This document shows positions 1 through 10,768 of a stretch of 32,576 bases of DNA, piece after piece. The stretch is taken from positions 1 through 32,576 of the forward strand of contig NZ_JARXWL010000030.1 of the NCBI RefSeq assembly GCF_029893325.1, written 5' to 3'. A program made the translations under genes and the position numbers. The notes beneath the pieces were generated by a model. It made no database searches. It worked only from the letters and a program-made list of their open reading frames with translations, and was not told the origin of the DNA. This DNA is from Enterococcus sp. PF1-24. GTDB lineage: Bacteria; Bacillota; Bacilli; Lactobacillales; Enterococcaceae. Every line of letters begins with the position of its first letter. Position 1 is the first letter of the stretch.

Positions 1-4
1 ACCT

Positions 5-59
5 AAAAAAACAGAAATCCCACAAAACCATAATGGTTTTCATAGAATTTCTTTTTTTT
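5..59. terminator. Bidirectional intrinsic terminator after sufU
   Basis: A long imperfect hairpin pairs 13-18 with 47-52 and 24-30 with 34-40. On the minus strand it is followed by a U run (complement of the A run at 5-11), which suits the end of the suf transcript. On the plus strand it is followed by eight T (52-59), so it could also end a converging transcript entering from the left. Only 42 bp separate it from the sufU stop codon. Confidence 0.8.
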
Positions 60-101
60 GAAACTACGAACATAATTTACTTATGTCACAGCCCCATTGC
101 T

Positions 102-3074
<2,973 letters not shown>

Positions 3075-3089
3075 ATTACGAACCTCCTT

Positions 3090-3863
3090 TTACGCTTCGT
3101 CTTCTGTATATTCAATTCCTAATTCTTTACTGATGCCAGCATAGCCTTCAGATTCCAAGCGTTTTGCTAATTCAGCATCGCCAGTCATAACAACTTTGCC
3201 ATCCATCATGATATGCACGATATCTGGTGTAATATAGTTTAATAAGCGTTGGTAATGAGTGATAATCAAAGCGCCAAAATTATCGCCACGCATCTCATTA
3301 ACTCCTTTAGCGACCACTTTTAAAGCATCAATATCTAAACCAGAGTCAATTTCATCTAAAATTGCAAAAGTTGGTTCCAACATTAATAATTGTAGAATTT
3401 CATTACGTTTTTTCTCGCCACCAGAAAAACCTTCATTTAAATAGCGTTCTGCCATTTCTTCTGGCATATTTAATAAGTCCATTTTGGCATCTAATTTTTT
3501 CAAGAAAGCCATAACCGATAATTGTTGGTCATCTTCAAGTCGGGCATTGATAGCTGCACGCATGAATTCAGCATTAGTAATTCCCGGAATTTCGCTTGGA
3601 TATTGCATCGCCAAAAATAAACCTAAGCGGGCTCTTTCATCAACATCTAAATCTAAAATATTTACGCCATCCAGTAAAACTTCGCCTTCAGTCACTTCGT
3701 AATTAGGATTTCCCATAATCGCTGCTGATAAAGTTGATTTACCAGTTCCGTTAGGGCCCATAATCGCGTGGATTTCACCAGTTTTCATTGTTAAATTAAC
3801 ACCTTTTAAAATTTTCTTATCTTCAATTGAAACATGCAAATTTTTGATTTCTAAAACAGACAT
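3090..3863 (-). CDS. sufC: SufC, ABC-type ATPase of the Suf scaffold
   Basis: A 257-aa soluble ABC ATPase that powers the SufBCD complex. Walker A is GPNGTGKS at residues 36-43; the signature FSGGEKKRNEI and the Walker B with D-loop FAILDEIDSGLD are typical of SufC, including the family-specific EKKRNE after the signature. It is the first gene of the operon, 15 bp before sufD, with a TTGGAGGGA ribosome binding site. A good sigma-A promoter lies 37 bp upstream of its start. Confidence 0.97.
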   Translation of the reverse strand: MSVLEIKNLHVSIEDKKILKGVNLTMKTGEIHAIMGPNGTGKSTLSAAIMGNPNYEVTEGEVLLDGVNILDLDVDERARLGLFLAMQYPSEIPGITNAEFMRAAINARLEDDQQLSVMAFLKKLDAKMDLLNMPEEMAERYLNEGFSGGEKKRNEILQLLMLEPTFAILDEIDSGLDIDALKVVAKGVNEMRGDNFGALIITHYQRLLNYITPDIVHIMMDGKVVMTGDAELAKRLESEGYAGISKELGIEYTEDEA

Positions 3864-3899
3864 GTGATTCCCTCCAAGCTAAATATTTCGTTCTCACTT

Positions 3900-3928
3900 A
3901 TTGTAGACCAATTGAGAATGAACTGCAA
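3900..3928 (-). promoter_or_regulatory. suf operon promoter
   Basis: On the minus strand, TTGCAG (3928-3923) and TACAAT (3905-3900) are separated by exactly 17 bp. A TTCTCA/TGAGAA inverted repeat (3891-3896 and 3913-3918) brackets the -10 element and could be an operator; its regulator is unknown. Confidence 0.7.
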
Positions 3929-4040
3929 ACTTATCCGCTCAAAAAAACAGAATTTTTCAAAAAAATCTTACGCCACAGTTGGTTAGCGATTAAAAGCTAC
4001 CTAACAATCAGTTTAGTTTAGAAAATTTTGAAATCAACAT

Positions 4041-4073
4041 AAAAAATAGCTTACTCAAAACTGAGTAAGCTAT
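4041..4073 (-). terminator. metNIQ terminator
   Basis: A perfect 12-bp stem (4046-4057 with 4062-4073) with a 4-nt loop, followed on the minus strand by a U run (complement of 4041-4045). It sits 8 bp past the metQ stop. Confidence 0.9.
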
Positions 4074-4081
4074 CAAATCAA

Positions 4082-4924
4082 TTATTTTTTTTCAACTGGT
4101 TTTACAGAACCGCCCCATTGCTCTAAAATCCAATCTTGAATTTCTTCACTATGTAAAACGTCCAATAATTTTTGAATGCGTTCATCTTCTTCATCACCTT
4201 TTCTAACAACAACGATGTTGCCATAAGGAGAGCTATCGCTTTCTAAAACAACCGCATCTTTCACCGGATTTAACTCAGCGCCATAAGCCCAGTTAGCGTT
4301 AATCGCAATTAAATCAGCTTCATCATTTTGATAAGCTTGAGTTAAAATCGCTGGGTCAATTTCATGTTGGAAAGTTAAATTCTTTTTGTTTTCATCAATA
4401 TCTTCAAAAGTTGCTGTTTTAATATCAACACCATCTTTTAAGGTAATTAAATCAGCAGCCACAAACATTTGTAAAATTCGGCCCCAGTCAGAAACTGAGT
4501 TAGATGCAATCACAGTTGCACCATCTTTTAAATCTTTAATATCATCAATTCGTTGTGAATATAAACCCATTGGTTCTAAATGAATCGTATCAACGCTAGT
4601 AATGTCATAGTCATAATCAGCAATTTGTTGGTCTAAATATGGCTGATGTTGAAAATAATTGGCATCAATATCACCATCTGCTAATGAGCGGTTAGGAATG
4701 TTGTAATCATCAATCACCGTAATTTCTAAATCGATGCCTTGTTCTTTCAACAATGGTTTTGCTTGTTCTAAAATTTCACTATGGGGAGATGATGATGCTC
4801 CAATTTTTAAAGTTGTGCTTTCGTCTGAGCTTGCAGCATCTTTTTTATCAGAACTACTTCCACACGCTGCTAAACTAACGGTTAAGGCTGAAACTGCTAA
4901 TAAACTTAATAATTTTTTCTTCAT
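4082..4924 (-). CDS. metQ: MetQ, methionine-binding lipoprotein
   Basis: A 280-aa substrate-binding lipoprotein of the NlpA/MetQ family that hands methionine to the MetNI importer at the membrane surface. It has a lysine-rich start, a hydrophobic signal segment and a lipobox LAAC with the lipidated Cys at residue 21. The mature part shows family stretches such as GASSSPHSEIL and NYFQHQPYL. I chose the ATG at 4924, which has GAGGAAA 8 nt upstream; a GTG at 4939 in the same frame would overlap that ribosome binding site. It is the last gene of the operon, 25 bp after metI, and is followed by a strong terminator. Methionine specificity is supported by the T-box upstream of the operon. Confidence 0.94.
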   Translation of the reverse strand: MKKKLLSLLAVSALTVSLAACGSSSDKKDAASSDESTTLKIGASSSPHSEILEQAKPLLKEQGIDLEITVIDDYNIPNRSLADGDIDANYFQHQPYLDQQIADYDYDITSVDTIHLEPMGLYSQRIDDIKDLKDGATVIASNSVSDWGRILQMFVAADLITLKDGVDIKTATFEDIDENKKNLTFQHEIDPAILTQAYQNDEADLIAINANWAYGAELNPVKDAVVLESDSSPYGNIVVVRKGDEEDERIQKLLDVLHSEEIQDWILEQWGGSVKPVEKK

Positions 4925-4949
4925 AATAAATTTCCTCACTTTTCATTTT

Positions 4950-5642
4950 TTATCGTTTATCTGAACGTTTAACTAATTGGTCGCCAATAAATTGGACCAT
5001 GAAAACAATTGCTAAAATTGCTACCGTCGCCACTAAAACGATGGTGTATTTATTTTGGGAAACGCCACCTTGATAAGCCCAGCCACCTAAGCCGCCACCG
5101 CCAATTGGTCCAGCCATCGCGGTATAGCCAATCATGGAAACGGTCGTTAAAGTAACGCCGGATAAAATCGCTGGCAAACTTTCAGGAATCAATACTTTCC
5201 AAATTTTCTGTAAAGGGGTTGCCCCCATCGCATCGGCTGCCTCTAAAACACCGCTGTCCACTTCACGAAAGGCGGTTTCTACTAGTCGTGCGAAAAATGG
5301 CGCTGCTGAAATAATTAAAGAAGGAATGGCGGCCTTCGAGCCTAAAGAACTCCCTACTAAAATTTTAGATAAAGGCATCAGCAACAAGAGTAAAATAATA
5401 TACGGGACTGAGCGAAAAACATTGCTTAAAATTGAAATCAGACTATAAAAAATTCGTGCTACGCCTTTTTTTCTACGACCTAACATATATAATAATAGCC
5501 CCAATAAAAAGCCAATCACAATTACAAAAACCATTGAAATCAAAGTCATATATAAGGTTTCAACAACTTTTGTTTGAAAAACTTGCCAATCAATTTGGCT
5601 AAAATCTAAATACTGCTCAGCAAAGGTTTTATTCTTGCTCAT
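4950..5642 (-). CDS. metI: MetI, methionine ABC transporter permease
   Basis: A 230-aa inner-membrane permease of the methionine uptake (MUT) family with about five to six membrane segments. The cytoplasmic EAA-type coupling loop is visible as EAADAMGATPLQKIWKVLIPE, which contacts the MetN ATPase. Length and sequence are typical of MetI (MetP in Bacillus). The start lies inside the end of metN (14-nt overlap) with a GGGGGTG ribosome binding site within metN. Confidence 0.95.
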   Translation of the reverse strand: MSKNKTFAEQYLDFSQIDWQVFQTKVVETLYMTLISMVFVIVIGFLLGLLLYMLGRRKKGVARIFYSLISILSNVFRSVPYIILLLLLMPLSKILVGSSLGSKAAIPSLIISAAPFFARLVETAFREVDSGVLEAADAMGATPLQKIWKVLIPESLPAILSGVTLTTVSMIGYTAMAGPIGGGGLGGWAYQGGVSQNKYTIVLVATVAILAIVFMVQFIGDQLVKRSDKR

Positions 5643-6663
5643 ATTCTAACACCCCCACTTCTTCTTGATGTAAATAAGCAATTACCGCTTGAATAGCTTG
5701 CGTTTCCCCAGTTAATAAAATGGTTAACGTGCCGAAAGCTGCGCCATTGGCTTGTTGAATTTGACCCGCCACGATATTCACATCTACCGGAAACTTGCGA
5801 ATGATTTTTGAAATAACTGCTTCACTGGCATTATTTTCTTTAAACTCTAAAGTAATGATTTTGCCTTCAGGATTGTTGGCAATAAAGGCGGCAATTAAAG
5901 CTTGGTCATCTGTTTCTGGTTGCAATTCTTGTTGCACAAAGCGCTTAGTTACTGCTTGTTGGGGATTGCGGAAAACATTGCTGACAGAACCGGATTCTAC
6001 CACGCTACCTAATTCCATCACAGCCACTTTATTACAAATTTTCCGAACCACATGCATTTCATGGGTGATTAAAATAATCGTTAAGTTTAATTCACGATTG
6101 ATTTTCGCTAATAGCTCTAAAACTTCATCCGTTGTTTGTGGGTCCAAAGCGCTAGTGGCTTCATCACACAGCAAAATATCAGGATTATTCGCTAAAGCGC
6201 GGGCGATACCGACTCTTTGTTTTTGTCCCCCTGAAAGTTGTGCGGGATAAGCATCGCCCCGCCCTTGTAAGCCGACTAAATCCAACAGCTCTAAGGCCCG
6301 TTCTTTTCGCTGACTTTTAGCAACGCCAGCTAACTCTAAAGGCAATTCAATATTTTCAAGAACGGTTCTTGACCACAACAAATTAAAATGTTGAAAAATC
6401 ATGCCAACTTTTTTACGAAAATTTCTTAATTTACTTTGTGAAAAAGTTGCGATATTTTCCCCTTGAATAATCACGTCCCCAGAAGTTGGTAACTCAAGAC
6501 CGTTTAGCAAACGAACCAAGGTACTTTTACCAGCACCTGAATAACCTACGATGCCGTAAACATCCCCTTGCTCAATTGTCAGACTAACACCATTAACCGC
6601 CGTTACTTCTTTATTTTTCACAGCAAATTGCTTTACAATATTATTCAGTTCAATAAAAGCCAT
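5629..6663 (-). CDS. metN: MetN, methionine ABC transporter ATPase
   Basis: A 344-aa ATPase energising methionine import. Walker A is GYSGAGKS (residues 40-47), followed by the signature LSGGQKQRVGIARAL and Walker B ILLCDEATSALD. The C-terminal ~85 residues form the NIL domain, which in characterised MetN proteins binds methionine and inhibits transport from inside. The start is ATG at 6663 with a GAAGGGAAG ribosome binding site; an in-frame TTG at 6714 is rejected because it lies in the U run of the leader terminator. It is the first gene of metNIQ, controlled by the T-box leader. Confidence 0.96.
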   Translation of the reverse strand: MAFIELNNIVKQFAVKNKEVTAVNGVSLTIEQGDVYGIVGYSGAGKSTLVRLLNGLELPTSGDVIIQGENIATFSQSKLRNFRKKVGMIFQHFNLLWSRTVLENIELPLELAGVAKSQRKERALELLDLVGLQGRGDAYPAQLSGGQKQRVGIARALANNPDILLCDEATSALDPQTTDEVLELLAKINRELNLTIILITHEMHVVRKICNKVAVMELGSVVESGSVSNVFRNPQQAVTKRFVQQELQPETDDQALIAAFIANNPEGKIITLEFKENNASEAVISKIIRKFPVDVNIVAGQIQQANGAAFGTLTILLTGETQAIQAVIAYLHQEEVGVLEYEQE

Positions 6664-6712
6664 TTTATTCTTCCCTTCTAAAACACTAACTCTAGCAACC
6701 AATTTTACTATC

Positions 6713-7013
6713 AAAAAAGCCTCCGTCCACTTAAATGATGTAAAACATCACTTAAAGGACGAAAGCTTGAGTTTCGTGTTACCACCTTTATTCGTCATTT
6801 TCTCACGAAAACAACCTTAACCAGTACTTGAAAACATCGCATACTGTGGTGCGTTATCGGGCACTCCCGTAATTGACTTGCAACCTGTTCGCCAATTAAT
6901 GCTCAAAGACCATCTTCCATCTCAATTCCGTTACCCATTTGCAGCAGACAGGGCTCTCTTCGAACTTGCATGATATGTACTCTTCTTTTCAAAGCAAAAT
7001 ATATTTCAGTTAA
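6713..7013 (-). promoter_or_regulatory. Methionine T-box leader with terminator/antiterminator
   Basis: The leader between promoter and metN carries T-box hallmarks on the minus strand: AAGAGAG near the start, the conserved AAAGGTGGTAACACG (about 6788-6775) that pairs with the uncharged tRNA 3' end, and then a terminator stem (6760-6746 with 6740-6725) followed by six U (6718-6713). An AUG at 6920-6918, in the context GAG-AUG-GAA on the descending side of stem I, is the best specifier codon; a second AUG lies at 6913-6911. Uncharged tRNA-Met would therefore favour antitermination and raise methionine import. An S-box was considered and not seen. Confidence 0.93.
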
Positions 7014-7020
7014 TGAAATG

Positions 7021-7049
7021 ATTATATCAACGATAAAATCAGCTGTCAA
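7021..7049 (-). promoter_or_regulatory. metNIQ promoter
   Basis: Consensus sigma-A promoter on the minus strand: TTGACA (7049-7044), 17 bp, TATAAT (7026-7021). It predicts a start near 7014, just upstream of T-box stem I. Confidence 0.92.
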
Positions 7050-7059
7050 ACATTTTTAA

Positions 7060-7401
7060 TTAAAGTTGTTTAAATTCTTCTGGTGAAACAGCTTTAAAAC
7101 TAACTAACCAAGCGTCCATTTCATCTTCCCCATTTAAACTGTCCATGCCTTCACCAAGTTTTTCATTAACAGAAGAAATCACACCTGACAAAGGGCTCAC
7201 AAATTCACTAACGGCTTTTTCCGCTTCAACTTCGATAAAAGGGGCGCCTTGTTGAAATTTCGTCCCCACTGGTGGCAAATCAACAAAGGAAATCAAACCT
7301 AATTCGGCTTGGGCTTCTTGCGTTAAACCGACACAGTATTCACCATCGTTATGCAAAATCCATAAATTGTCCTTTTTCTTTAAATGTGTTTCTCCTACCA
7401 T
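7060..7401 (-). CDS. gcvH: Glycine cleavage H-like lipoyl carrier protein
   Basis: A 113-aa lipoyl-domain protein. The lipoyl-lysine motif EVEAEKAVSEFVSPLSG places the modified lysine near residue 62, and the rest follows the GcvH fold. A GAGGAG ribosome binding site precedes the ATG. No gcvT, gcvP or lipoate ligase gene is nearby. In Firmicutes, GcvH also serves as the relay that passes lipoyl groups to the 2-oxoacid dehydrogenases, so a stand-alone copy may act in lipoate transfer rather than glycine breakdown. It has its own promoter, and the ArsC/Spx-like gene upstream repeats the gcvH-yusI order of Bacillus. Confidence 0.88.
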   Translation of the reverse strand: MVGETHLKKKDNLWILHNDGEYCVGLTQEAQAELGLISFVDLPPVGTKFQQGAPFIEVEAEKAVSEFVSPLSGVISSVNEKLGEGMDSLNGEDEMDAWLVSFKAVSPEEFKQL

Positions 7402-7462
7402 TTTACTCGCTCCTCATGCTTGAATTTCTGATATTTTATTTTCCCTAAGCAAAAACATATTC

Positions 7463-7491
7463 ATTCTACAAAATATTCCCGATTTTGTAAA
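7463..7491 (-). promoter_or_regulatory. gcvH promoter
   Basis: On the minus strand, TTTACA (7491-7486), 17 bp, TAGAAT (7468-7463), in the short gap between the ArsC/Spx-like gene and gcvH. Confidence 0.65.
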
Positions 7492-7508
7492 TGACTTTAC
7501 TGTTAAAA

Positions 7509-7865
7509 TCAGCTAAATAGCTTTTGATAATCGGCTTCTTTAAAGCCTAGCGCTAATACTTGATTACCTTTGGTTAATAACGGTCGTTTAATCAGCATTC
7601 CATCAGAAGCCAACCACTGGCTCGCTTCCTCCAGAGAAAAATCGGCAATTTTATCTTTTAAACCTAATTCTCGATATTTCATGCCACTAGTGTTAAAAAA
7701 GCGTCGTAATGGCAGGTCATTTTCCTTTAACCAGCTTTCAACGGTTGCTACAGTAGGCGGTGTTGCAACAAAATCAACGGTAGTAACTTCAATTCCGTGG
7801 GCATCTAACCATTTTTTAGCTTTTTGACAAGTAGAACATTTAGGATACCAATATAATGTATACAT
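7509..7865 (-). CDS. ArsC/Spx-family thioredoxin-fold protein (YusI-like)
   Basis: A 118-aa member of the ArsC/Spx/MgsR superfamily. It has the N-terminal CxxC redox motif (Cys10-Ser-Thr-Cys13), the family stretch FFNTSGMKYRELGL, and IKRPLL near the C-terminus. Position next to gcvH matches B. subtilis yusI. Real arsenate reduction is doubtful because no ars genes are near. The gene starts 22 bp after rodA ends, so it is probably cotranscribed with rodA; a GAGGTG ribosome binding site precedes the ATG. It lacks the extra regulatory context that would mark it as Spx itself. Confidence 0.85.
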   Translation of the reverse strand: MYTLYWYPKCSTCQKAKKWLDAHGIEVTTVDFVATPPTVATVESWLKENDLPLRRFFNTSGMKYRELGLKDKIADFSLEEASQWLASDGMLIKRPLLTKGNQVLALGFKEADYQKLFS

Positions 7866-7887
7866 TTTTACACCTCAATTTATATAT

Positions 7888-9069
7888 TTAATCTGCTGAT
7901 TGATAGCTCATGGACATAATTAACCCGATACCAATCATATTTCCTAAAATCGAAGAGCCCCCTTGACTGATAAAAGGCAAGGGAATCCCAGTTAAAGGTA
8001 GTAACCCAATATTGGCACCGATATTTTCAAAAACGTGGAATAAAATCATCATGATAATCCCTGTTGCAATATAAGTATAAAATTCATTATTCATATCAAA
8101 ACAAACACGAATCATGCGATAAATTAAAACAAAGTATAATAAGATGACAAAAACGCCACCGATAAAACCAAAATTTTCACCAATAACAGTAAAAATCATA
8201 TCTGATTCTCTAACCGGCACATAAACATCACTGACATTGAAGCCTTTACCAAACATGCCACCAGAGCCAATCGCTAACAAACCGTAGTACAACTGATAAG
8301 AGCCGCCTTGCGTATCGCCAAAAGGGTCTAACCAGGCATCAATCCGTCTAAATTGATAAGCTTGCGCGCCAAACTTAGTTAAAATTTCCCGACCACTATC
8401 GGTAGTGACTAAATACAGTGCCCCGACACCTACAGCTGCTACTAAAATAACGGTGGGTATCACAATTTTCCAGGAAATCCCTGACATTAAATAAACGCCA
8501 CCAAAAATAGCTAAGAAAACCAACATCGTCCCAAAATCTTTTTGCAAAGCAATCAAAACTAAAACCGGTAAGGTCACTAACAATAATTTACCTATCAAAA
8601 TTAAATCAGTCTGAATACTGCGTCTTTTAACCCCAACATTATGAGAAGTTACGATTAAAGCCAGCATTAAAATATAAGCAATTTTCATTAACTCAGAAGG
8701 CTGAAAACTAAAGCCACCAATGATAAACCAGTTTTTAGAGCCTGTCGCCGCATACAAATTTTTATCATAAAACTTCAATAATAAGCCCATAATTAACAAA
8801 CCAACACCATAAAAAACTGGTGTTGCTTTCCAAAGCCACTTGGATTTAATATGCATAATCAGCACAACTGCTATGCTACCTAGCAAATACCAAAGCCCTT
8901 GCTTAATCATCGCCGGCATAATCTCAGGATTACTAACATCATGATTCAAAGCCACATAAACCGACATCAAACCAATTAAACATAATAAAAAGACTGGTAG
9001 CAAAACTCCATAATCAATTTTGCTATCACGATTAATCATTTCTTCCTCTTGATACGTTGATTTATTCAT
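7888..9069 (-). CDS. rodA: RodA, SEDS-family peptidoglycan glycosyltransferase
   Basis: A 393-aa, roughly ten-pass membrane protein of the SEDS family, which polymerises lipid II together with a class B PBP. The sequence RRIDAWLDPFGD and the stretch PVRESDMIFTVIGENFGF are of RodA type; FtsW proteins differ in the second region. The C-terminal segment GIPLPFISQGGSS is the conserved SEDS end. In ovococci RodA drives peripheral wall growth. I prefer the ATG at 9069 (MNKSTY) with AAAGAG upstream; a frame-extending ATG at 9111 lacks a ribosome binding site. No partner PBP is adjacent. Confidence 0.9.
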   Translation of the reverse strand: MNKSTYQEEEMINRDSKIDYGVLLPVFLLCLIGLMSVYVALNHDVSNPEIMPAMIKQGLWYLLGSIAVVLIMHIKSKWLWKATPVFYGVGLLIMGLLLKFYDKNLYAATGSKNWFIIGGFSFQPSELMKIAYILMLALIVTSHNVGVKRRSIQTDLILIGKLLLVTLPVLVLIALQKDFGTMLVFLAIFGGVYLMSGISWKIVIPTVILVAAVGVGALYLVTTDSGREILTKFGAQAYQFRRIDAWLDPFGDTQGGSYQLYYGLLAIGSGGMFGKGFNVSDVYVPVRESDMIFTVIGENFGFIGGVFVILLYFVLIYRMIRVCFDMNNEFYTYIATGIIMMILFHVFENIGANIGLLPLTGIPLPFISQGGSSILGNMIGIGLIMSMSYQSAD

Positions 9070-9348
9070 AGTCATCTCTTTTCTATCAAATCTAAAATAG
9101 TAGCTTGTCATAAAAAGCCCTATTTATTAACATTAATTAAATTATAGCTAAATTTCCATACTCCATCTATTATAGTCGGTCAAATTTAGAAAGAAAAGCA
9201 AATTAATCACAGATTCACAAAAAATTAATTTTTAAACTAAAAAGCGGAAGGCGTTTGCTCAACTCCCAAGTAAAGGGCAAAAATAAATTATAGCAGTGTT
9301 CTCTACCATGAATTTCATTCGCATTTTCTCAAATAACTTTTAATCATC
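9070..9348. other. Intergenic region between divergent rodA and antiporter genes
   Basis: No gene seen. On the minus strand there are two TATAAT hexamers that could serve rodA (complement at 9169-9174 and 9141-9146), neither with a good -35 box. The remaining DNA is AT-rich, without a convincing open frame or hairpin. Confidence 0.4.
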
Positions 9349-9376
9349 TTGACTTTTTCTGAAAATTTAGTAAGAT
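9349..9376 (+). promoter_or_regulatory. Promoter of the antiporter leader
   Basis: TTGACT (9349-9354), 16 bp, TAAGAT (9371-9376). The predicted start, around 9383-9386, is only a few bases before the riboswitch aptamer. Confidence 0.7.
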
Positions 9377-9387
9377 ATTTAAAGAAT

Positions 9388-9487
9388 ACAGGGAATGATG
9401 TTCTCCCTTGGCATTTTTGCCAAAACCGCAAATGACTTGCTAATGACTTCTACCACTTTTATTTGAGGTGGCTAGAAGTCATTTTTT
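9388..9487 (+). promoter_or_regulatory. Fluoride (crcB-type) riboswitch with overlapping terminator
   Basis: The leader follows the crcB consensus in order: GGGAATGATGTTCTCCC (9391-9407, closing GGGA/TCCC), AACCGC (9424-9429), a GCAA/TTGC stem (9428-9431 with 9437-9440), and GCTAATGACTTCTACC (9439-9454). The long-range pseudoknot would be GATGT (9397-9401) with ACTTC (9446-9450), with one T-T mismatch. An extra hairpin (9408-9413 with 9418-9423) sits in the linker. The 3' part of the aptamer is also the left arm of a terminator (9442-9452 with 9473-9483, U run 9482-9487), so ligand binding should permit read-through: an ON switch. Confidence 0.82.
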
Positions 9488-9534
9488 GTGTCCAGCTACC
9501 TTAAATAGTAAATTTTTAGAAATGAGGATTGTTT

Positions 9535-10713
9535 ATGTTAATCAGTGTTGCCCTTGTCATTTTATTAGCTTTAATCGTAGGAGGTTTGCTACAAAAAATT
9601 CATTTGCCTGCCCTAATTGGCCTACTTTTTATCGGGATTATTTTAGGTCCCCACGCTTTAAATTTGCTGCATCCTAATTTATTAGCGATTTCCAGCGACT
9701 TACGGGAATTTGCGTTAATCGTTATTTTAACCAGAGCTGGCTTATCGTTAGATATTAGCGATTTGAAAAAAGTCGGTCGTCCGGCTTTGCTGATGTGTTT
9801 TTTACCGGCTTTAGTGGAAATTTTAGCAACTGCCATTTTGGCTCCTTTATTATTAGATTTCACTTTAAGCCAAGCGTTGCTTTTAGGTAGCATTGTAGCG
9901 GCAGTTTCGCCAGCAGTCGTTGTTCCCCGCATGTTAAAATTAATTCAAGAGGACTACGGCACAGAAAAGAAAATTCCGCAAATTATTTTAGCAGGCGCTT
10001 CGGTGGATGATGTTTTTGTCCTGGTTTTATTTTCAGCTTTTATTGGTTTAAATCAAGGGGAGTCTTTCTCAGCTGGCACTTTGCTGCAAATTCCAGTGGC
10101 AATTTTATTAGGCTTATGTGGGGGGATTTTAGTTGGTTGGCTGTTAACCAAAGTCTTTACTTATTTTCATTTACGGGACTCCATCAAAGTTTTAATTCTA
10201 ATTAGTTGTAGTTTCTTATTAATGGCGTTGGAAGATTGGTTGGTGGATTTTGTAGCATTTTCAGGAATGTTAAGTGTGATGGCGGTTAGTTTAACACTTT
10301 TCAAATTGAAACCACCTGTAGCTAAACGACTGTCCGTGAAATTCAATAAAATTTGGTTAGTTGCCGAAATCTTTTTATTTGTTTTAGTGGGGGCGACGGT
10401 GAATGTCAAATTTGCTTTTGCGGCAGGCTTTGCACCTTTACTATTAATTCTAAGCATCTCTGTTTTCCGCATGTTTGGTGTCTTTTTAAGTTTATTAGGA
10501 ACTAATTTAAATAGAAAAGAACGTTTATTTTCAATGATTAGCTATTTGCCAAAAGCCACAGTTCAAGCCGCCATTGGCAGTATTCCCTTATCGTTGGGCT
10601 TAGCCCAAGGGGAAATGATGTTAACAGTTGCCGTCTTGGCGATTTTAGTGACTGCTCCCGTCGGCGCTTTAGGTATTGATTTACTTTACAAAAAATTATT
10701 AATAAAATCCTAA
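9535..10713 (+). CDS. CPA-superfamily cation/proton antiporter under fluoride-switch control
   Basis: A 392-aa membrane protein with about 12-13 hydrophobic segments. It has the N-terminal LPALIGLLFIGIILGP segment of monovalent cation:proton antiporters and the ion-site motif GASVDDV in the middle; the adjacent acidic pair (DD) is the arrangement linked to electrogenic transport. The substrate cannot be read from the sequence. Start: ATG at 9535 with TGAGGA 6-7 nt upstream; a TTG at 9529 in the same frame overlaps this site. The fluoride-type leader suggests a role in fluoride stress, in line with antiporters previously reported downstream of crcB RNAs. It is monocistronic, ending at a bidirectional terminator. 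Confidence 0.88.
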   Translation: MLISVALVILLALIVGGLLQKIHLPALIGLLFIGIILGPHALNLLHPNLLAISSDLREFALIVILTRAGLSLDISDLKKVGRPALLMCFLPALVEILATAILAPLLLDFTLSQALLLGSIVAAVSPAVVVPRMLKLIQEDYGTEKKIPQIILAGASVDDVFVLVLFSAFIGLNQGESFSAGTLLQIPVAILLGLCGGILVGWLLTKVFTYFHLRDSIKVLILISCSFLLMALEDWLVDFVAFSGMLSVMAVSLTLFKLKPPVAKRLSVKFNKIWLVAEIFLFVLVGATVNVKFAFAAGFAPLLLILSISVFRMFGVFLSLLGTNLNRKERLFSMISYLPKATVQAAIGSIPLSLGLAQGEMMLTVAVLAILVTAPVGALGIDLLYKKLLIKS

Positions 10714-10723
10714 ATATAGTTAA

Positions 10724-10768
10724 AAGGACTAGGAAAAATCATAATGATTTTCCTAGTCCTTATTTTTT
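10724..10768. terminator. Bidirectional terminator between antiporter and GDPD gene
   Basis: A 16-bp stem (10724-10740 with 10746-10761, one bulged A) with U runs on both strands. It ends the plus-strand antiporter transcript and, on the minus strand, the GDPD transcript; the plus-strand T run overlaps the GDPD stop codon. Confidence 0.88.

Noticed and set aside
6664-6714. A longer MetN beginning at TTG 6714
   Set aside because: The codon lies in the U run of the T-box terminator; ATG 6663 has a good ribosome binding site and matches the family start.
6713-7013. SAM (S-box) riboswitch upstream of metN
   Set aside because: The GGTGGTAACACG box and the AUG specifier context mark a T-box; S-box motifs are absent.
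7509-7865. Arsenate reductase in an arsenic resistance cluster
   Set aside because: Only the fold and the CxxC motif match; no arsB, arsR or other ars gene is present, and synteny points to yusI.
9600-9932. Minus-strand open frame inside the antiporter gene
   Set aside because: It is antisense to a clear membrane protein gene and shows no domain; other antisense frames in sufS, sufC, metN and prmC fail in the same way.
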